Below, piece by piece: positions 11,668 to 22,634 of a stretch of 64,000 nucleotides of DNA; the first letter of the stretch is position 1, and each line of letters begins with the position of its first letter. The translations under genes were made by a program, and so were the position numbers. Source of the stretch: Pleurodeles waltl (taxonomy: Eukaryota; Chordata; Amphibia; Caudata; Salamandridae). The notes under the pieces were generated by a model. The model made no database searches and was not told the origin of the DNA. It was given only the letters and a program-made list of their open reading frames with translations. The stretch is taken from positions 336,477,844 through 336,541,843 of the forward strand of contig NC_090440.1 in assembly GCF_031143425.1 (NCBI RefSeq). Reading direction: 5' to 3'.

Positions 11668-12717
11668 GTTACTGGAAGTATAGGCAGATCAGCTGGCTCC
11701 TGGAGTTGAGATCTTCCCCCTCTTCTTCCTCACCATCACTCTCATCCCCTCCCTGAGGTTGCAGGGTTGGTTGTAGAGCACCCTCCTCTTCCGGAAGGCG
11801 GATAGCTTTCCTCACAGCCAAGTTGTGCAGCATGCAGCAGGCCACCACTATCTTACACACCTTTGTCAGGCACATAGCACAGGGATCCCCCAGAGAGATG
11901 GAGGCAACAAAATCAAGCCTTCAGGAGACCTATAGTTTGCTCAGTCACCCTCCTAGTATGTCCCTGGGCCTCCTTATAATTCCTCTTGGCATCTGTACTG
12001 GGATTCCTCACAGGTGTCAGGTTGGGGTAGCCAGAATTACCTGCAAAAATGTGTAAAACAAGACATTCAGAAACTGACGTTGCCTGCATATTGGCTGGCT
12101 GTTAGTTATATACAAATCCAGAGTCATACACACTCACCTATGAGCCATCCTCTGTCCCATTGTAGTTGTCCCATCAAGTGTGGTACACTGCTGTTTCTTG
12201 GGACAAAGCAACCATGGACTGAGCCTGGGAACCTGGCACTGACATGCGAAATGTACTGGTCAGCAATACACACCAATTGTATATTCATGAATTGAGAGTT
12301 ATTTTGATTCCTGTACACCTATTCATTCATTCTTGGGGGTCTGAGAGCTATGTGGGTTCCATCAATGGCACCAATCACATGTGGGATGTTGGCAAAGGCA
12401 TAAAATCCAGATTTGATGGCAGGAAGTTCAGCCCTCTGGGGAAATTGGACATATGTTTGCAGGTGCTGGACAAATGCATCCAGGAATTTTGACAGGATGA
12501 GGGTGAACATTTGCTGTGAAACCCCGGCACCCATTCCCACTATCACCTGAAATTAGCCTGTAGCCAAAAGATGGAGTACAGATAGCACTGTTACGGTTGT
12601 AGGGATGGCATGCTGATTCCGATTAGCCGGTTTCAGTACAGGATCCATTAAAACACAGAGGTCATAGACAGTATCTCTATTGAGTCTGTAGGTGACAATG
12701 AAGTGACGCTCCTCCAT
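11668..12717 (-). pseudogene. HARBI1-type nuclease, H2 copy (two exons, broken)
   Basis: On the minus strand the N-terminal region starts at METMEERH-like sequence (ATG at 12,717, with an in-frame extension to 12,759). The helical region and AIDGTHIAL motif fall in 12,319-12,546, and a QYISHV / FPGSVHG segment follows to the exon end at 12,138. A GTGAGT...TTGCAG intron (12,041-12,137, 97 bp) separates exon 2 (11,668-12,040), which contains the motif equivalent to GDSGYP, VRNP and the third catalytic region. Lesions: a stop or shift between 12,546 and 12,553, a TAG at 12,319-12,321, and several stops in exon 2. The intron position matches H3 and H4. Confidence 0.83.
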
Positions 12718-13311
12718 AGTTTCCAAATCAGGTAAACAGATGGGTCCCTCCCTTGCCACATGGGTCTGTACCTATGGTGGAGGAAAGAACACATATTGAG
12801 TGTAAATATACACCTGCATCACATGATGTCACTGTATCAATGTAAGTGTGACTCGTAGGTAACACACAGATGCAAAGTATGAAGTACACCATCAGGCATA
12901 TGTGTGCTGAGTCAACTCTGTTATAATGGCATCCCAGGGAGGACACAATTCCAAAGGTGGGTGCATGTGAGAATCCTAAGCTCATGTCAGCAAGTGACTA
13001 AGGTCAGAGATTTTGAGGGCAAGGATGAGGCCCCTGGCCAGGCTATGGTGACTTGGTGGTAGCAAAATGGCAGCCTCCTGCCATCCAGGTATGAGGGAGT
13101 GGAAGTGACTTCATTCCGCTGGTGTTATTCATCATGGCGGAAGGCAGTGTTCACCTCCGTGAACCCCATCATTGGATGACATGGTTGTCAATGGAGCACA
13201 CTGCCGCGGTATCTACGCCATGTCGTCAGACCCTTGACACTTGACTTCTGATTCCCATGCAGGGTAGTACTCCACTGCACGTGCTGCTGTGTCCTGACTC
13301 TGGTCCCTGAG

Positions 13312-16300
13312 ATGGCGCAGGTCACAGGGGAAGAGCTGGAGAAGCTGGTGGACGGTGTCCTACCCCTGTATGCCAAGTTGTATGGGCGACCAGAGGTACA
13401 GGTGAGTTGGCGGCTGTCATCCTTAGATGTGTGTGATTGTGGTGGATGCCTGTGTGCATGTGAGTTTGATTTGTGACTGCCCAGCCATAGACTGTCTGGC
13501 ATGTACTGTATGGGAGTTGATAACATGCCTTTCATCAAGGGCCGTTCCATAGGGAATGACATGTAATCTGTATTTGGTGCACACATTCTGACCTCTGCTT
13601 CTTTACTCTGTGTGTCCCATGCAGGTCAGCGTCTATCAAAAGAAAGGCCTGTGGCAAGCCATCGCCAAGGAGGTGCAGACCCTGGGGGTCTACAACCAGC
13701 AGAGCCCCCACTGCAGGAAGTGGTGACAGGACCTGAGTCGCTGGGCCAGGAAGACCGGATTCTGGCTGTTGCCTATCTGGATTTGGATGGGAGCTTGAAG
13801 GCAGCACAGCAGCCGCAAGGTGGTGAGTACCAACACTGTTGTTATACTGCTTTGATGGATGGATGTTGGTGCTGTGGTGTGTATGCTGACTTGTAACCAG
13901 GCACTTGGACAGGTGTTTTCCTGCAGTCCTGCCCCCTCAAAGTCCCTGTAATGGTGTGAGAGCAAGTTTGGGCGGTCCCTATAGGCCCATGGGGGGTCCC
14001 CTTTCTGCTATCTGGTATGCCGTGTGGCCTCATTGACTAGTAAGTGCATTGGCTGGGCATGGACTCCCATGGGTGTACTCCACACAGGTCATCAGGTCCA
14101 TGTTTCCTAGGGGTAATGTTGTGTATTCTGGGGTAATGGCATTAGTCAGGGGCACAGTCATGACGGATGTTTTAGGTGCTGCGTATAGGTGTGTGACCTG
14201 AATGGGAGTGTGTGTGAGCCAGAGATGTACATATATTCAGGGTTTGACAAAGATGTCTCATGTTTTGTCTCTCCACCCCTGTGCTCTTGTGTCCTTTGTG
14301 TACATCAGCATCATCTGGTGAGGGAGCAGTGGCACAGGTGAGTAGGGATGCAGCAGCCCACGGTTCCAAGGAGGCAGAGTCGGTGGACACCAAGCGGACC
14401 AGTGGGTTGGAGGGCGAGGGGAGTACCATGGGGGAGGCAAATACCACTAGAGATAGTGACTCTGATACCTCCTCCAATGGGAGCTCCCTGCTTGTGGCAG
14501 ACACTACTGGACACACCCATTTTATGCCATCTTCCGCAACCCCCCATGCCATTACCACCCTCCCAGTTGCTCCCCCACCCAGTTGCCTGTGCCCGCTGTA
14601 GGAGGCTGGCCTGGTTTGTAGTGGGTACCTTGGGTACTTACACCTTAAACCAGGTCCCGTTACCCCTTATTAGTGAAAGGTAGTGTTCTAGCAGCTTAGG
14701 CTGATAGAGGTAGCTATAGCAGAGCAGATTAGGCTGAACTAGGAGACATGCAAAGCTCATGCAATACCACCAATAGTTACACAGTACTTATACACAAGTA
14801 AAGACAATACTCAGTGTCACCAAAAATAAAGGTATTTATTTGGGTGACACAGTACCAAAAATATCTTAGAGACAATAGTCCTTCTGGAGGTAAGTATTAT
14901 ACACAATATATACATTAGACACCAAAATTAGGCAAGCAAATAGTCGTAGAACAATGCAAATGCAAACAGTAGGTAATCTTATAGAATAGAAAGAGAGAAA
15001 ATAGGTCTAGGGGCATCACAAACCATATACTAAAAAAGTGGAATGTGAATCACAAATTCCCACCTAGTGTGTAGTGTGTGCAGAATCGCTGGAAAGTAAG
15101 AATACAGTAAAGGTAAGTAAATTACCCCACCTCAGAGCCCAGAAAAGCAGGAGTAAAGTACTCCAAGATTCCTTAGGACACACTACACCTCGTTTTGGGG
15201 ATTTTGCAGCAGCCAACCAAGTCTGCAAAGAACAACTGCTGGATTATTGGACCTGAAGATCTGCAAAGGAAGGGGACCAAGTCCAGAAGTCGAAAGAAGT
15301 TCCAGGCTAGCATCCCAGATGCAGCAATGCAATGCATACCTGGAGGGCATTCACAGTGCCATGTCTGGTCTACAGAGATCTTTTCAAGCTTTGGCCTCCT
15401 CTTTGATGGCAGCCAGTGTTCATCCCCCCACCCACCACCTCTACCCCTTCCAGCACCCCACTCCCTTCACCCATCCCAAGCACACGTACAGACAGCCATG
15501 CACACACGTCAACACACAAGAAGCAAACAGAGAAACAGAAGCACCACACTTCCCACCACAGGCATGCACACACCCACCATACAAAAGCACACACAACCAC
15601 ATCCAATTCCCCCAGTGTGTGCCATCCTCCCCCGCCACCCTGTCTGTCACCTCACCATGCACACCCACATGCACTGCGCCCTCAGTCACTTCTGCTGCCC
15701 CCGTTGATGCAGTCACCACAATATCTGACATCCAGACACCCCAGACACCACACCTGCACTCACTACAACTACATTGACAGACACTTGCAACACTCTCACC
15801 AGACCTGCAGACACCCAGACAATATCCATGTACACTGGCAGCCTGTCTTGTCCAACTGTGTCCACTACCCCTCCTCCCAAAACACTCAAACAGCCAGAGA
15901 CATCCACACCACATACATCCACCACACATCAGCATACTTTACAGGCACCTGCATCCATGTCAGGCACATCTACACCTGGTACAAGCACTCCCTCAACCTT
16001 CACTCCAAGACCTGCCTCCAAATCCCCCCCAACTGCCCCTAAGAATCTTTCCCTCTCCCATATTGACCTGTTCGAACCTACTGGCCCACCCCATCTCGTC
16101 CCTAAACGTGCCCATCTCCTTGCCCAGTCCACTCCTTCCACGTCCAAGTCCACCCCAGTCCGTCCTTCCCATTCCCATGCCCCTTGCCCAGGGAGGAAGA
16201 AGCCCTGTTTTGCCTCAGGTCCCTCTGCCACCCCCTGGTCCAAGCCCCCACTTCCAGATGTAAGTCCCCACCCCTCCATCCCCTGCCTCTGTTCCCTGAG

Positions 16301-16547
16301 GTACCTGGCTGCCCCATTGATGTCCCTTTCAAGTGGAGTACGCTTTGCACATGAGAGAGTCAAGTTCGGCCTATATAGGCCCTTCAAGGATTTTAAAATG
16401 GACTGGCTAATGGCCTTATTTGGACAATACTGTTTTTTGGTTCAAGTAAAATTTGAGTGCCCAGTATTGCTGTTGAAACTATGTAGTGACATTGTTCAGC
16501 ATTTCACTGTGGGGATGTGGTGTGCACATATGTGTACTTTGGTGTAG
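13312..16547 (+). pseudogene. NAIF1-like Myb/SANT gene of H2 (three exons, broken)
   Basis: Exon 1 (13,312-13,401) is exactly 30 codons (MAQVTGEELEKLVDGVLPLY...) with a GTGAGT donor. Exon 2 (13,625-13,822) continues in phase: QKKGLWQAIAKEVQTLGVYN, then CRKW and ARKTG, the pattern of a second type of Myb/SANT-like domain (NAIF1/MSANTD-like). A TGA at 13,724-13,726 replaces a tryptophan codon, and a deletion with a phase shift follows. Exon 3 starts at 14,309 after a CAG acceptor and is cut by an LTR-repeat insertion at 14,597. It resumes at about 15,300 with a helical LEGIHSAMSGLQRSFQALA segment and a long Pro/Ser/Thr-rich tail. A closing block PKNLSLSHIDLF recurs in H3. Function is unknown; DNA binding is inferred. 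Confidence 0.72.
14597..15300 (-). mobile_element. LTR-like repeat, family A, truncated copy inside NAIF1-like exon 3
   Basis: The copy begins exactly at TGTAGGAGGCTGGCCTGG (14,597) and reads as the reverse complement of the right-hand 0.65 kb of the complete element at 60,534-63,467. It includes the 'ccaaaaataaaggtatttat' polyadenylation-side block near 14,820. It ends near 15,300 where NAIF1-like coding sequence resumes. About 100-150 bp of host exon seem to be missing compared with H3, so the far end was probably lost in a deletion. Confidence 0.75.
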
Positions 16548-17108
16548 GTCTTTGTTGCCTTGTGTCTGGTAAGTAATTCTTGTTATGGTATTTATGGCTT
16601 GCGATAGTGGGAGGGGTTGGGAGCGCATTACGGTGTGGGTGGGGTGGGTGTATAACTGTGCCCTTTCTTCCCATGTGTACTATGTTGCGGTAATTACCAT
16701 TGTCGTCTTCGTCGGTGGTCACGGTCGTGGAGGTATATGGCAAGGAGCAGCACTGGCATTATTTCCAGCTCTCTCTTCATTTCTGCATCAGCGTGTTGTG
16801 TGTGCCTCCGTTGAGTGTTTCCTTTTATATTGTTCATGTCTGCCACGCTTTGCCTGGCGGTGGTTTCCTCCCTGGAACTGCTGGCTGTCTTGTGTTTCAT
16901 TATTTGGTAGGCGGATAGGACCTTCCCATCGGCCTGTGGGTGGCCTCCTCCATCCTCGTCGGGACTACAAAGATGGCAGTGTGTGGATGGACCGCTACTT
17001 GTTTCTCGTGTGCTTCATTATTTGGCGGTCTGGACTGCCAGCATGTTGGCGGTAGTTAACGCCACCGCCGGCGGTGTGGTGTTTACCGCCATGTTCATAA
17101 TGACCACC

Positions 17109-17936
17109 CATGTTTGGAGTCATACCTTCATCCATACACTCATTGTTTTTTAGTGTCTTTGGCGGATTCCCAGTTTGGTGTTAATTGGCAGAATAATGCT
17201 GACATTATTTTTTCTATCCAGCTGCTGCCCTATTTCAGCCAAGCAGAGTCCTGGAGCTACCACCAACCCGGCTGTGTTGTGATCACATGATGCAGTACTT
17301 CGGGGCCTCCTTGCTGGGACAGCTGCAGCATAATTGGTCATTGACATTCAGACCAATCCTAACCTGTGTGCAGTCGGTTTTCCACTACACTTGGTGTACC
17401 TTCAAATGCGCACAAATAATGTGTATTGCCATGCAGCCCATGCCTCCTGTGGACAAGGATCTGTTAATGTTCTCAATGAGGGTTCATTCACGGACATGCC
17501 CCTTGAGACTGAGATTGATATACAAGGCATCCTATGAACCACAGCTTGTGGATTTCCTGTTTCCAAGACTTACGGCACAATGGTCATTCTGTGTTGAGGT
17601 TCCTGCACACTTCTGCACCCTGGATCCCTCTGCTAATCCTTTGATCCATCTATCGCCAACCAAAGTGGAGTCCTTTCTGGTCTCAATCTCCAATGATGAC
17701 ATTGGATAACTTTTGCCAGATCATGATGATTGTTGATTTGACCAGTGGCTTTTTTCAAAAAAATATAAAATGTGACACCAAATTGCCTTTCAATGTGGCC
17801 TGTCTGCAGGCCTATTTTGCTTGTCACTATTGACAATGTGTCTCTTATGTCTGATTTTATGTTTTCTTTTAAGTTTTTCATTTCAAGCATTTTTAGATGC
17901 TGGATGTTGCACCCTTGTTTCGTTGAAAGGGGAGGG
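17109..17936 (+). pseudogene. env-like region, downstream part, and polypurine tract
   Basis: After the CATG target duplication the hydrophobic chain from 9,011 continues in phase (FGVIPSSIHSLFFSVFGGF) until a TAA near 17,183. Frameshifted protein-like stretches follow to about 17,900, including YLQMRTNNVYCHAAHASCGQ and FTDMPLETEIDIQG. The region ends in a purine run GAAAGGGGAGGG (17,925-17,936) immediately before TG, as expected for a retroviral polypurine tract. The protein identity is uncertain. Position just before the PPT and LTR is the main reason for calling it env-like. Confidence 0.45.
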
Positions 17937-19018
17937 TGCCTAGTTCGATTTTAGTTGCTTGGGTATGGCAGTTTAGCTAAGCTGAGGCTTGTAGGCCTGT
18001 GCCCTTTTATCTAGACAAACACGCTCTGTTTTATTATTAATGAGTATTAATTTTAGCAGTATTGCAGGTCTTACATTTTATAAGAAATGTTTTTTATTTT
18101 GTAATTAGTTTACATTCCATGAAAGTGTCATTATCAGTGTATATACGTATTGGATTGTGATCATGCTTCACATTAGGCAAGAACAGAATGTGAACTGTCG
18201 GGCAATTTGTTATGATATTGCCGATTCAATTTGCACACAAAATCTAAAGCTTCGGTACATACTCACGTCAGGATGTCTGCACAGACAATTACAAGGGCCT
18301 TACAAAAACACTCTGTAAGAACAAGGTCAGTAGAGGGGGTTCCACCCAGGAGATTAAAACCATACTGCATGTCTCAACACAGGAGATCTCAGCCTTTGTG
18401 TCTCTACACAACCTGATTTGGAGAGTGGAGGTCAACCTTGTTCTAAGTAACAAGGGTTGGGGCGCTTCTTATGGACAATGCGTGGATAGCCACTAGGCTT
18501 TAGGGAGAAGTTTGTGTATTTATGCGTTTTGCAAAATGTTGGGGTTGTTCATCTTTACATAGCTGATTTTGTCTATTGTCACTATCCTAATCATTGAAGC
18601 TCATGTATTTTGTCATAGTTTGCAATCTTTTCAATAAATGTATTGAAAATTGTTCTGCATCTTCTTTCTTGCCCATGTGTGTTAGAGACTCATTTCTAAA
18701 AAGAGAAAAGCATAAGATTTGTTCTACCACAATTTTCCCTGAGAGGATTTCAGCATCCATGAGCTAGGCTGCCAGAAATCACCTTTACTGTTTGCGTTTT
18801 GGTGAGGTGCTGCTAGAACGTTGGAAAGGTTGGACAGACAGCTTCCAACTGTTGCGGGAGTGACTCAGTTGCCTACAATCAGAGGTGTTGTCACCTGGAA
18901 TCCAGAAGTCTCATTGAGATACAAGAGTCCTTTCGACGCACTGACCTGATTACCTCTCACTCTCTTGTGATTGTGTTAGAGTAGTCCTGGACATACCCTA
19001 CATCTAAACTGGAGTACA
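17937..19018 (+). repeat. Inferred 3' LTR of the provirus
   Basis: It starts TGCCTAG right after the polypurine tract. A polyadenylation signal AATAAA lies at 18,633-18,638. The segment at 18,868-18,985 resembles the remnant at 1,718-1,885. The right boundary is a guess (last CA near 19,018). The length of about 1.1 kb is ordinary for a retroviral LTR. No open frame of interest is present. Confidence 0.5.
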
Positions 19019-21795
19019 GTTAGTATTATTTTGGGTCGTTTTTTACTTTATTAATTTTAGAAGTCCAGCTTGTGAATAGTGATATTACCCCTTGGTCTGT
19101 GGATGCGTGTTCTTCCTGGAACCCCTTCCCAGCCTTCTGTTCACCTCCTTACCCTTCCAAAACCCCATTCCCTTTAGAAGTAAGTATTCACCATTTTCCA
19201 GTCACTCCTCCATATCCACCCCTATTTTAACTACTAAAATGCACACCTATGTCTTTGGAGACTTCTCCAGTAGGGAGTGGAGATATTTGCACTCAAAAGC
19301 TTGTAGAAGCAGAGACATAGACCTAGGCATGTAGGTGAATCAATAGTGTTTTGTAGGGCACTGGTGACACTATTGTTGTACTACTAAACTTACTAGAAAT
19401 GCTTTTTGAGAATAGGACCCTGACTTTTTTTGTGCATTCCAAACCTTTCATTGGCTGCAGCTAGGGCAAACGGATCAGTTTCAGAAAGCAGCATAACATT
19501 GGCCCGCGTAGGTCCCACTATGCGGGGGTTCCTCTGAGCTTCAAGAGCGACCCTTGAGCTCCAGTGGGCCCCCTCACCACAGTGCACTGTGTACAGGCAG
19601 CATTCCCCTTGCCTGAGAGTTCCTTTCTGGGTCGGGGGGGGGGGCTCCTCAATGCACTCTGCAGCTTGCAGGAGAGCCCCCTCAAATTTCGAAATGCCAC
19701 TGTTTCAGACCCTCTTCTTGTTGATTATGCATCAAGAATCTTGTTCACCTGTTTTTCTTTGAAAATGTCATCAACATACCACCAAGCAATTCTTCTGATC
19801 ATCAGTTGCTTCTGCAGGTTCCCAGAGATAAATACATATATTACATAGGCTTCTGTAATCCCTGTATACACATCAGTATCTAATTTATTTATAATTAGTG
19901 ACTTGTGATGCACCCAGTCGCTGACTGTAAAGAAAAGACGTCAAAACTCAACTGTTATATGTTTTACAATCAAGTTGTGACATAACAAAGCCTTCTGCCA
20001 GAGCCAGCAGCCGAGGTGAAAGGTAGGTCCAGTCACAGAGCATAATTGAAGCAGCTGTTAAAAGCGACAAAAACAGGACAGTGCCTTTCTTTCTTCGGTT
20101 CTATTTTTAGTTTACAATGATAAGCAGAGAAACAGGTTACATTTTTGATCTCATTACATAGTTGGAAAAAAAGCTAGAACATTTCAGCACATTTCTACAC
20201 ATTCCTTGCTAGAGCAGCTTTTTTTAATTTCTATTCAATGGTTTCTAATATCTGTTTGCAACAAAGAACTAAAAGGTTTTTGATGTGTTTTGATGTGTTT
20301 TATTGTTCACTAGAGGTTATTTTTTGATTATGTGTGCTTGCAAACATGCTCACTCTTACATGTGCAAGAGCTACATACCAAGGTTTAAGTGGTTTGCGTG
20401 AAAGGTGGTGTGACCATGTATTATATGGCATAAAGTACCGCCTGAAGTACATAAGGATCACTTTGGAGTTCCATACCCGAATACAGAAATGTGCCTTTTG
20501 GCTTTGTTCCTCTACATGGTAATGAAACTCCTCAGTGACTTGCAATATCCGCATAGTGTACTTCAGGGGGATAGATTCTCCCTTCTAACAAAACGTAACA
20601 ACATAATATAATATCACATAACAGGGGGAGACTGAGGAAATATATTGCTATTGTTATTAATTAATCAGACTTCCTAATCCACATAGAGAAACAAATAAAT
20701 AAGAACCAATGAGTCAGCACATGAAATATGATTCCTGACAGAAAGTGTTTGCCATCTTTGCTAATAATAGGGAAGGCCTTGGAATCAGTTTCAAATCAAA
20801 TCCGACAAATGCCACCTGAATGGTGGACCAATCTATTTTTTTTTGCAATTTGTAGGCAATGCCTTTCTGCTGTAATGCACATGATGAGAACTTCAATCGA
20901 AAATACCCACTCAGATTTAAAATATTAAAGCCTGTGGAGCCAGCTGATCGAGGTGTAATTCCACCATAGCATATCATGTATTCCTAAAACTGCTTGAAAC
21001 ATTTTCAAATCTTGGAATTGACTGCTCCTTCAAGAGCGGCAACTGTGAAAATAATAGAAAAAAATACATTTAGTGGGAAAAAGTGCAAATTTGGCGGCGT
21101 CCGCTCCAGGCATTACATAGTCATAAAGGTGTGTAATATTCTTTTATAAATTAAATACCATAGAATTCCCCAAATAAACAACTCTATTGTTTAGAATAGT
21201 CTTTTTCTTCAATTGCATTCCTATTGCCCCAAGTTGTGTGTTTTCAGGAAAAAGAAAATATATGCATAAATAAAGTAATGGTGTCAGTCTGCAAGGAAGC
21301 CATCAAGGACTGAAGAAACGGTTGACTCACTGAACCCTCAGCACACAAAACTGAGAGCAAAATGCTTCAAAAGCACCATGAGAATTGGAAGCACAAGTCA
21401 CCTAGATTCTCATGGAAAAAGCTGAGAAACATGCTGAAAAGTAGTGGCTTAGCACTACCCAATTTCCAAATAAGTCCATATGCTGTAAAGTTTGACAAAC
21501 GTTTGTATGCTAGGCTCAGCCCCTAACCAATCTACCATGGGGCATTCCTTCCAGCAATGTTAGTAGATTGTGGACAGGATGAGTTCTTGCAGAGGTTTGA
21601 AATCAAAGTTCTTTAAAGAAGTTAGCCCAAAGTCACTCAAAGCTGCCCTCCCAATATGGAATATTTTACAGAAAATATTTGGAATACCTTATTATTTTAA
21701 TACTTTACCAATCTAGAACTCACCCAGAACACCAGAAGGTATGCAGGATATACTCATCATCCTTTTTAGAGAGGCAGGTTTCTGAACATCAGGAG
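19019..21795. other. Unassigned non-coding stretch
   Basis: I recognise no gene here. A segment at about 19,560-19,690 (with an 11-base G run near 19,640) shares the pattern 'tgcctgagag...gggggctc...gccccctcaaa' with 51,740-51,860, so it is a fragment of a dispersed repeat. The rest is AT-leaning sequence with scattered stops in all frames. A few residues near 21,610-21,700 faintly resemble a LINE, but not enough to call. Confidence 0.5.
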
Positions 21796-22634
21796 TGCTA
21801 GACCTGACAGCTTTAGGGTGGTCCTTACCCAAACTTTCTGCTTGTTTGCCTCTAATTTTGCTGAATTCATTTTTGTTGGCCTTAGCACCCGGTGCACTTT
21901 GTCAGTGCTAACCAGTGCTAAAGTGCTTGTACTCTCTCCTTCAAACATAGGGGGTCATTATGAACACATCAGGAATCCCTGCCGTATTCATGCTGGTGGT
22001 CTTATCACAGCCAGCCAGCCCCCTTGAGAATTATGAACATTCTGCTGGGTCGGTACAATGGCGACGGCTCCACATGGAGCTGTCGTCAATGCCGCTGTGC
22101 GGTGGGTGCAGCTACACCCGTCTCGCAGATCAGACCTGCGCGACGGGGCACTGCACAGGGGCCCCTGCACTGTCCATACCAAGTGCATGGGCAGTGCAGG
22201 GGCCCCCTGGGTGGCCCCGGAGCACCTCTTCCGCCAGTCTTTGCCTGGTGGGTGAACCCACCAGGGAATGGCTGGCGAACAAGGGTTTTTTATCCGCAAG
22301 CAGCGCTGCCCTGTCAGATGAAGAATTCCACCATTGTCAGGCTGCCTGTCAGCGGTAGCCTGGCGGTGGTAGGAGACCGCCTGTGGCAGTCCTCACTACC
22401 TTCATTATGTGGCAGTCGAGACCGCCAACTTCATAATGAGGGCCATAGTTTGATTATTACATTCCAAATTGGCAAACTTAATTTGCTCATAAGTCCCTAA
22501 CAAAGAGCACTCAATGTGCCCAAGGCCTGTAAATTAAATGCTGCTAATGGGCCTGCAACACTGCTTATATCACCCACTTAAGTAATACTTTTAGACTTGT
22601 CCAAGGCCTGTGATTGTAGCCCAAATACAGTATC
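21796..22634 (+). mobile_element. LTR-like repeat, family B, partial copy
   Basis: It begins TGCTAGACCTGACAG and follows the same path as 39,789-40,100: 'ggtgcactttgtcagtgctaaccagtgctaaagtgc', then a 'cataagtccctaacaaagagcactcaatgtgcccaaggcctg' block. It is interrupted by a Harbinger MITE (21,951-22,444) and cut at 22,635 by a family C repeat. Strand is set by the TGTTATACCTGG-type end and is arbitrary with respect to transcription. Confidence 0.7.
21951..22444. mobile_element. Harbinger-type MITE, 494 bp
   Basis: The ends are inverted repeats GGGGTCATTATGAAC and, from the right, GGCCCTCATTATGAAG, the terminus type of H2. Direct ATAG repeats flank it at 21,947-21,950 and 22,445-22,448. Removing the insert restores the family B sequence. 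The interior is GC-rich with CCGCC/GGCGG blocks and no transposase. It was presumably mobilised by an H2-type nuclease. Confidence 0.85.

Larger units (their letters stand above)
9012..17108 (-). mobile_element. Full-length three-gene PIF/Harbinger transposon H2
   Basis: The element lies between direct CATG repeats at 9,008-9,011 and 17,109-17,112. Its ends are inverted repeats: GCCCTCATTATGAAC on the left and, reading inward from the right, GGTGGTCATTATGAAC. The order on the plus strand is Myb/SANT gene (+), HARBI1-type nuclease (-), NAIF1-like gene (+), right terminus. This is the mirror image of H3, so strand is given by the nuclease. It is inserted in the env-like region of the provirus. 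About 16,548-17,108 is non-coding subterminal sequence ending in a GCGG-rich block. H2 belongs to a subfamily with TTATGAAC ends, unlike the TTACAAC ends of H1 and H3. Confidence 0.85.
1718..19018 (+). mobile_element. Endogenous retrovirus remnant, interrupted by Harbingers H1 and H2
   Basis: Collinear pieces on the plus strand are: an LTR remnant (about 1,718-1,885), a gag-like region (about 2,190-3,214), an RT fragment (about 3,570-4,346), an env-like region (7,938-9,011 and 17,109-17,900), a polypurine tract (17,925-17,936) and a 3' LTR beginning TG at 17,937. Harbinger H1 sits between pol and env, and H2 sits inside env between CATG repeats. RNase H and integrase are not present, so a deletion accompanied or followed the H1 insertion. 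Every coding part carries stops or frameshifts. The provirus is the oldest layer in this part of the window. Confidence 0.65.

Noticed and set aside
21610..21720. LINE-like peptide traces on the plus strand
   Set aside because: Only a dozen residues look suggestive, with no RT or endonuclease motif.
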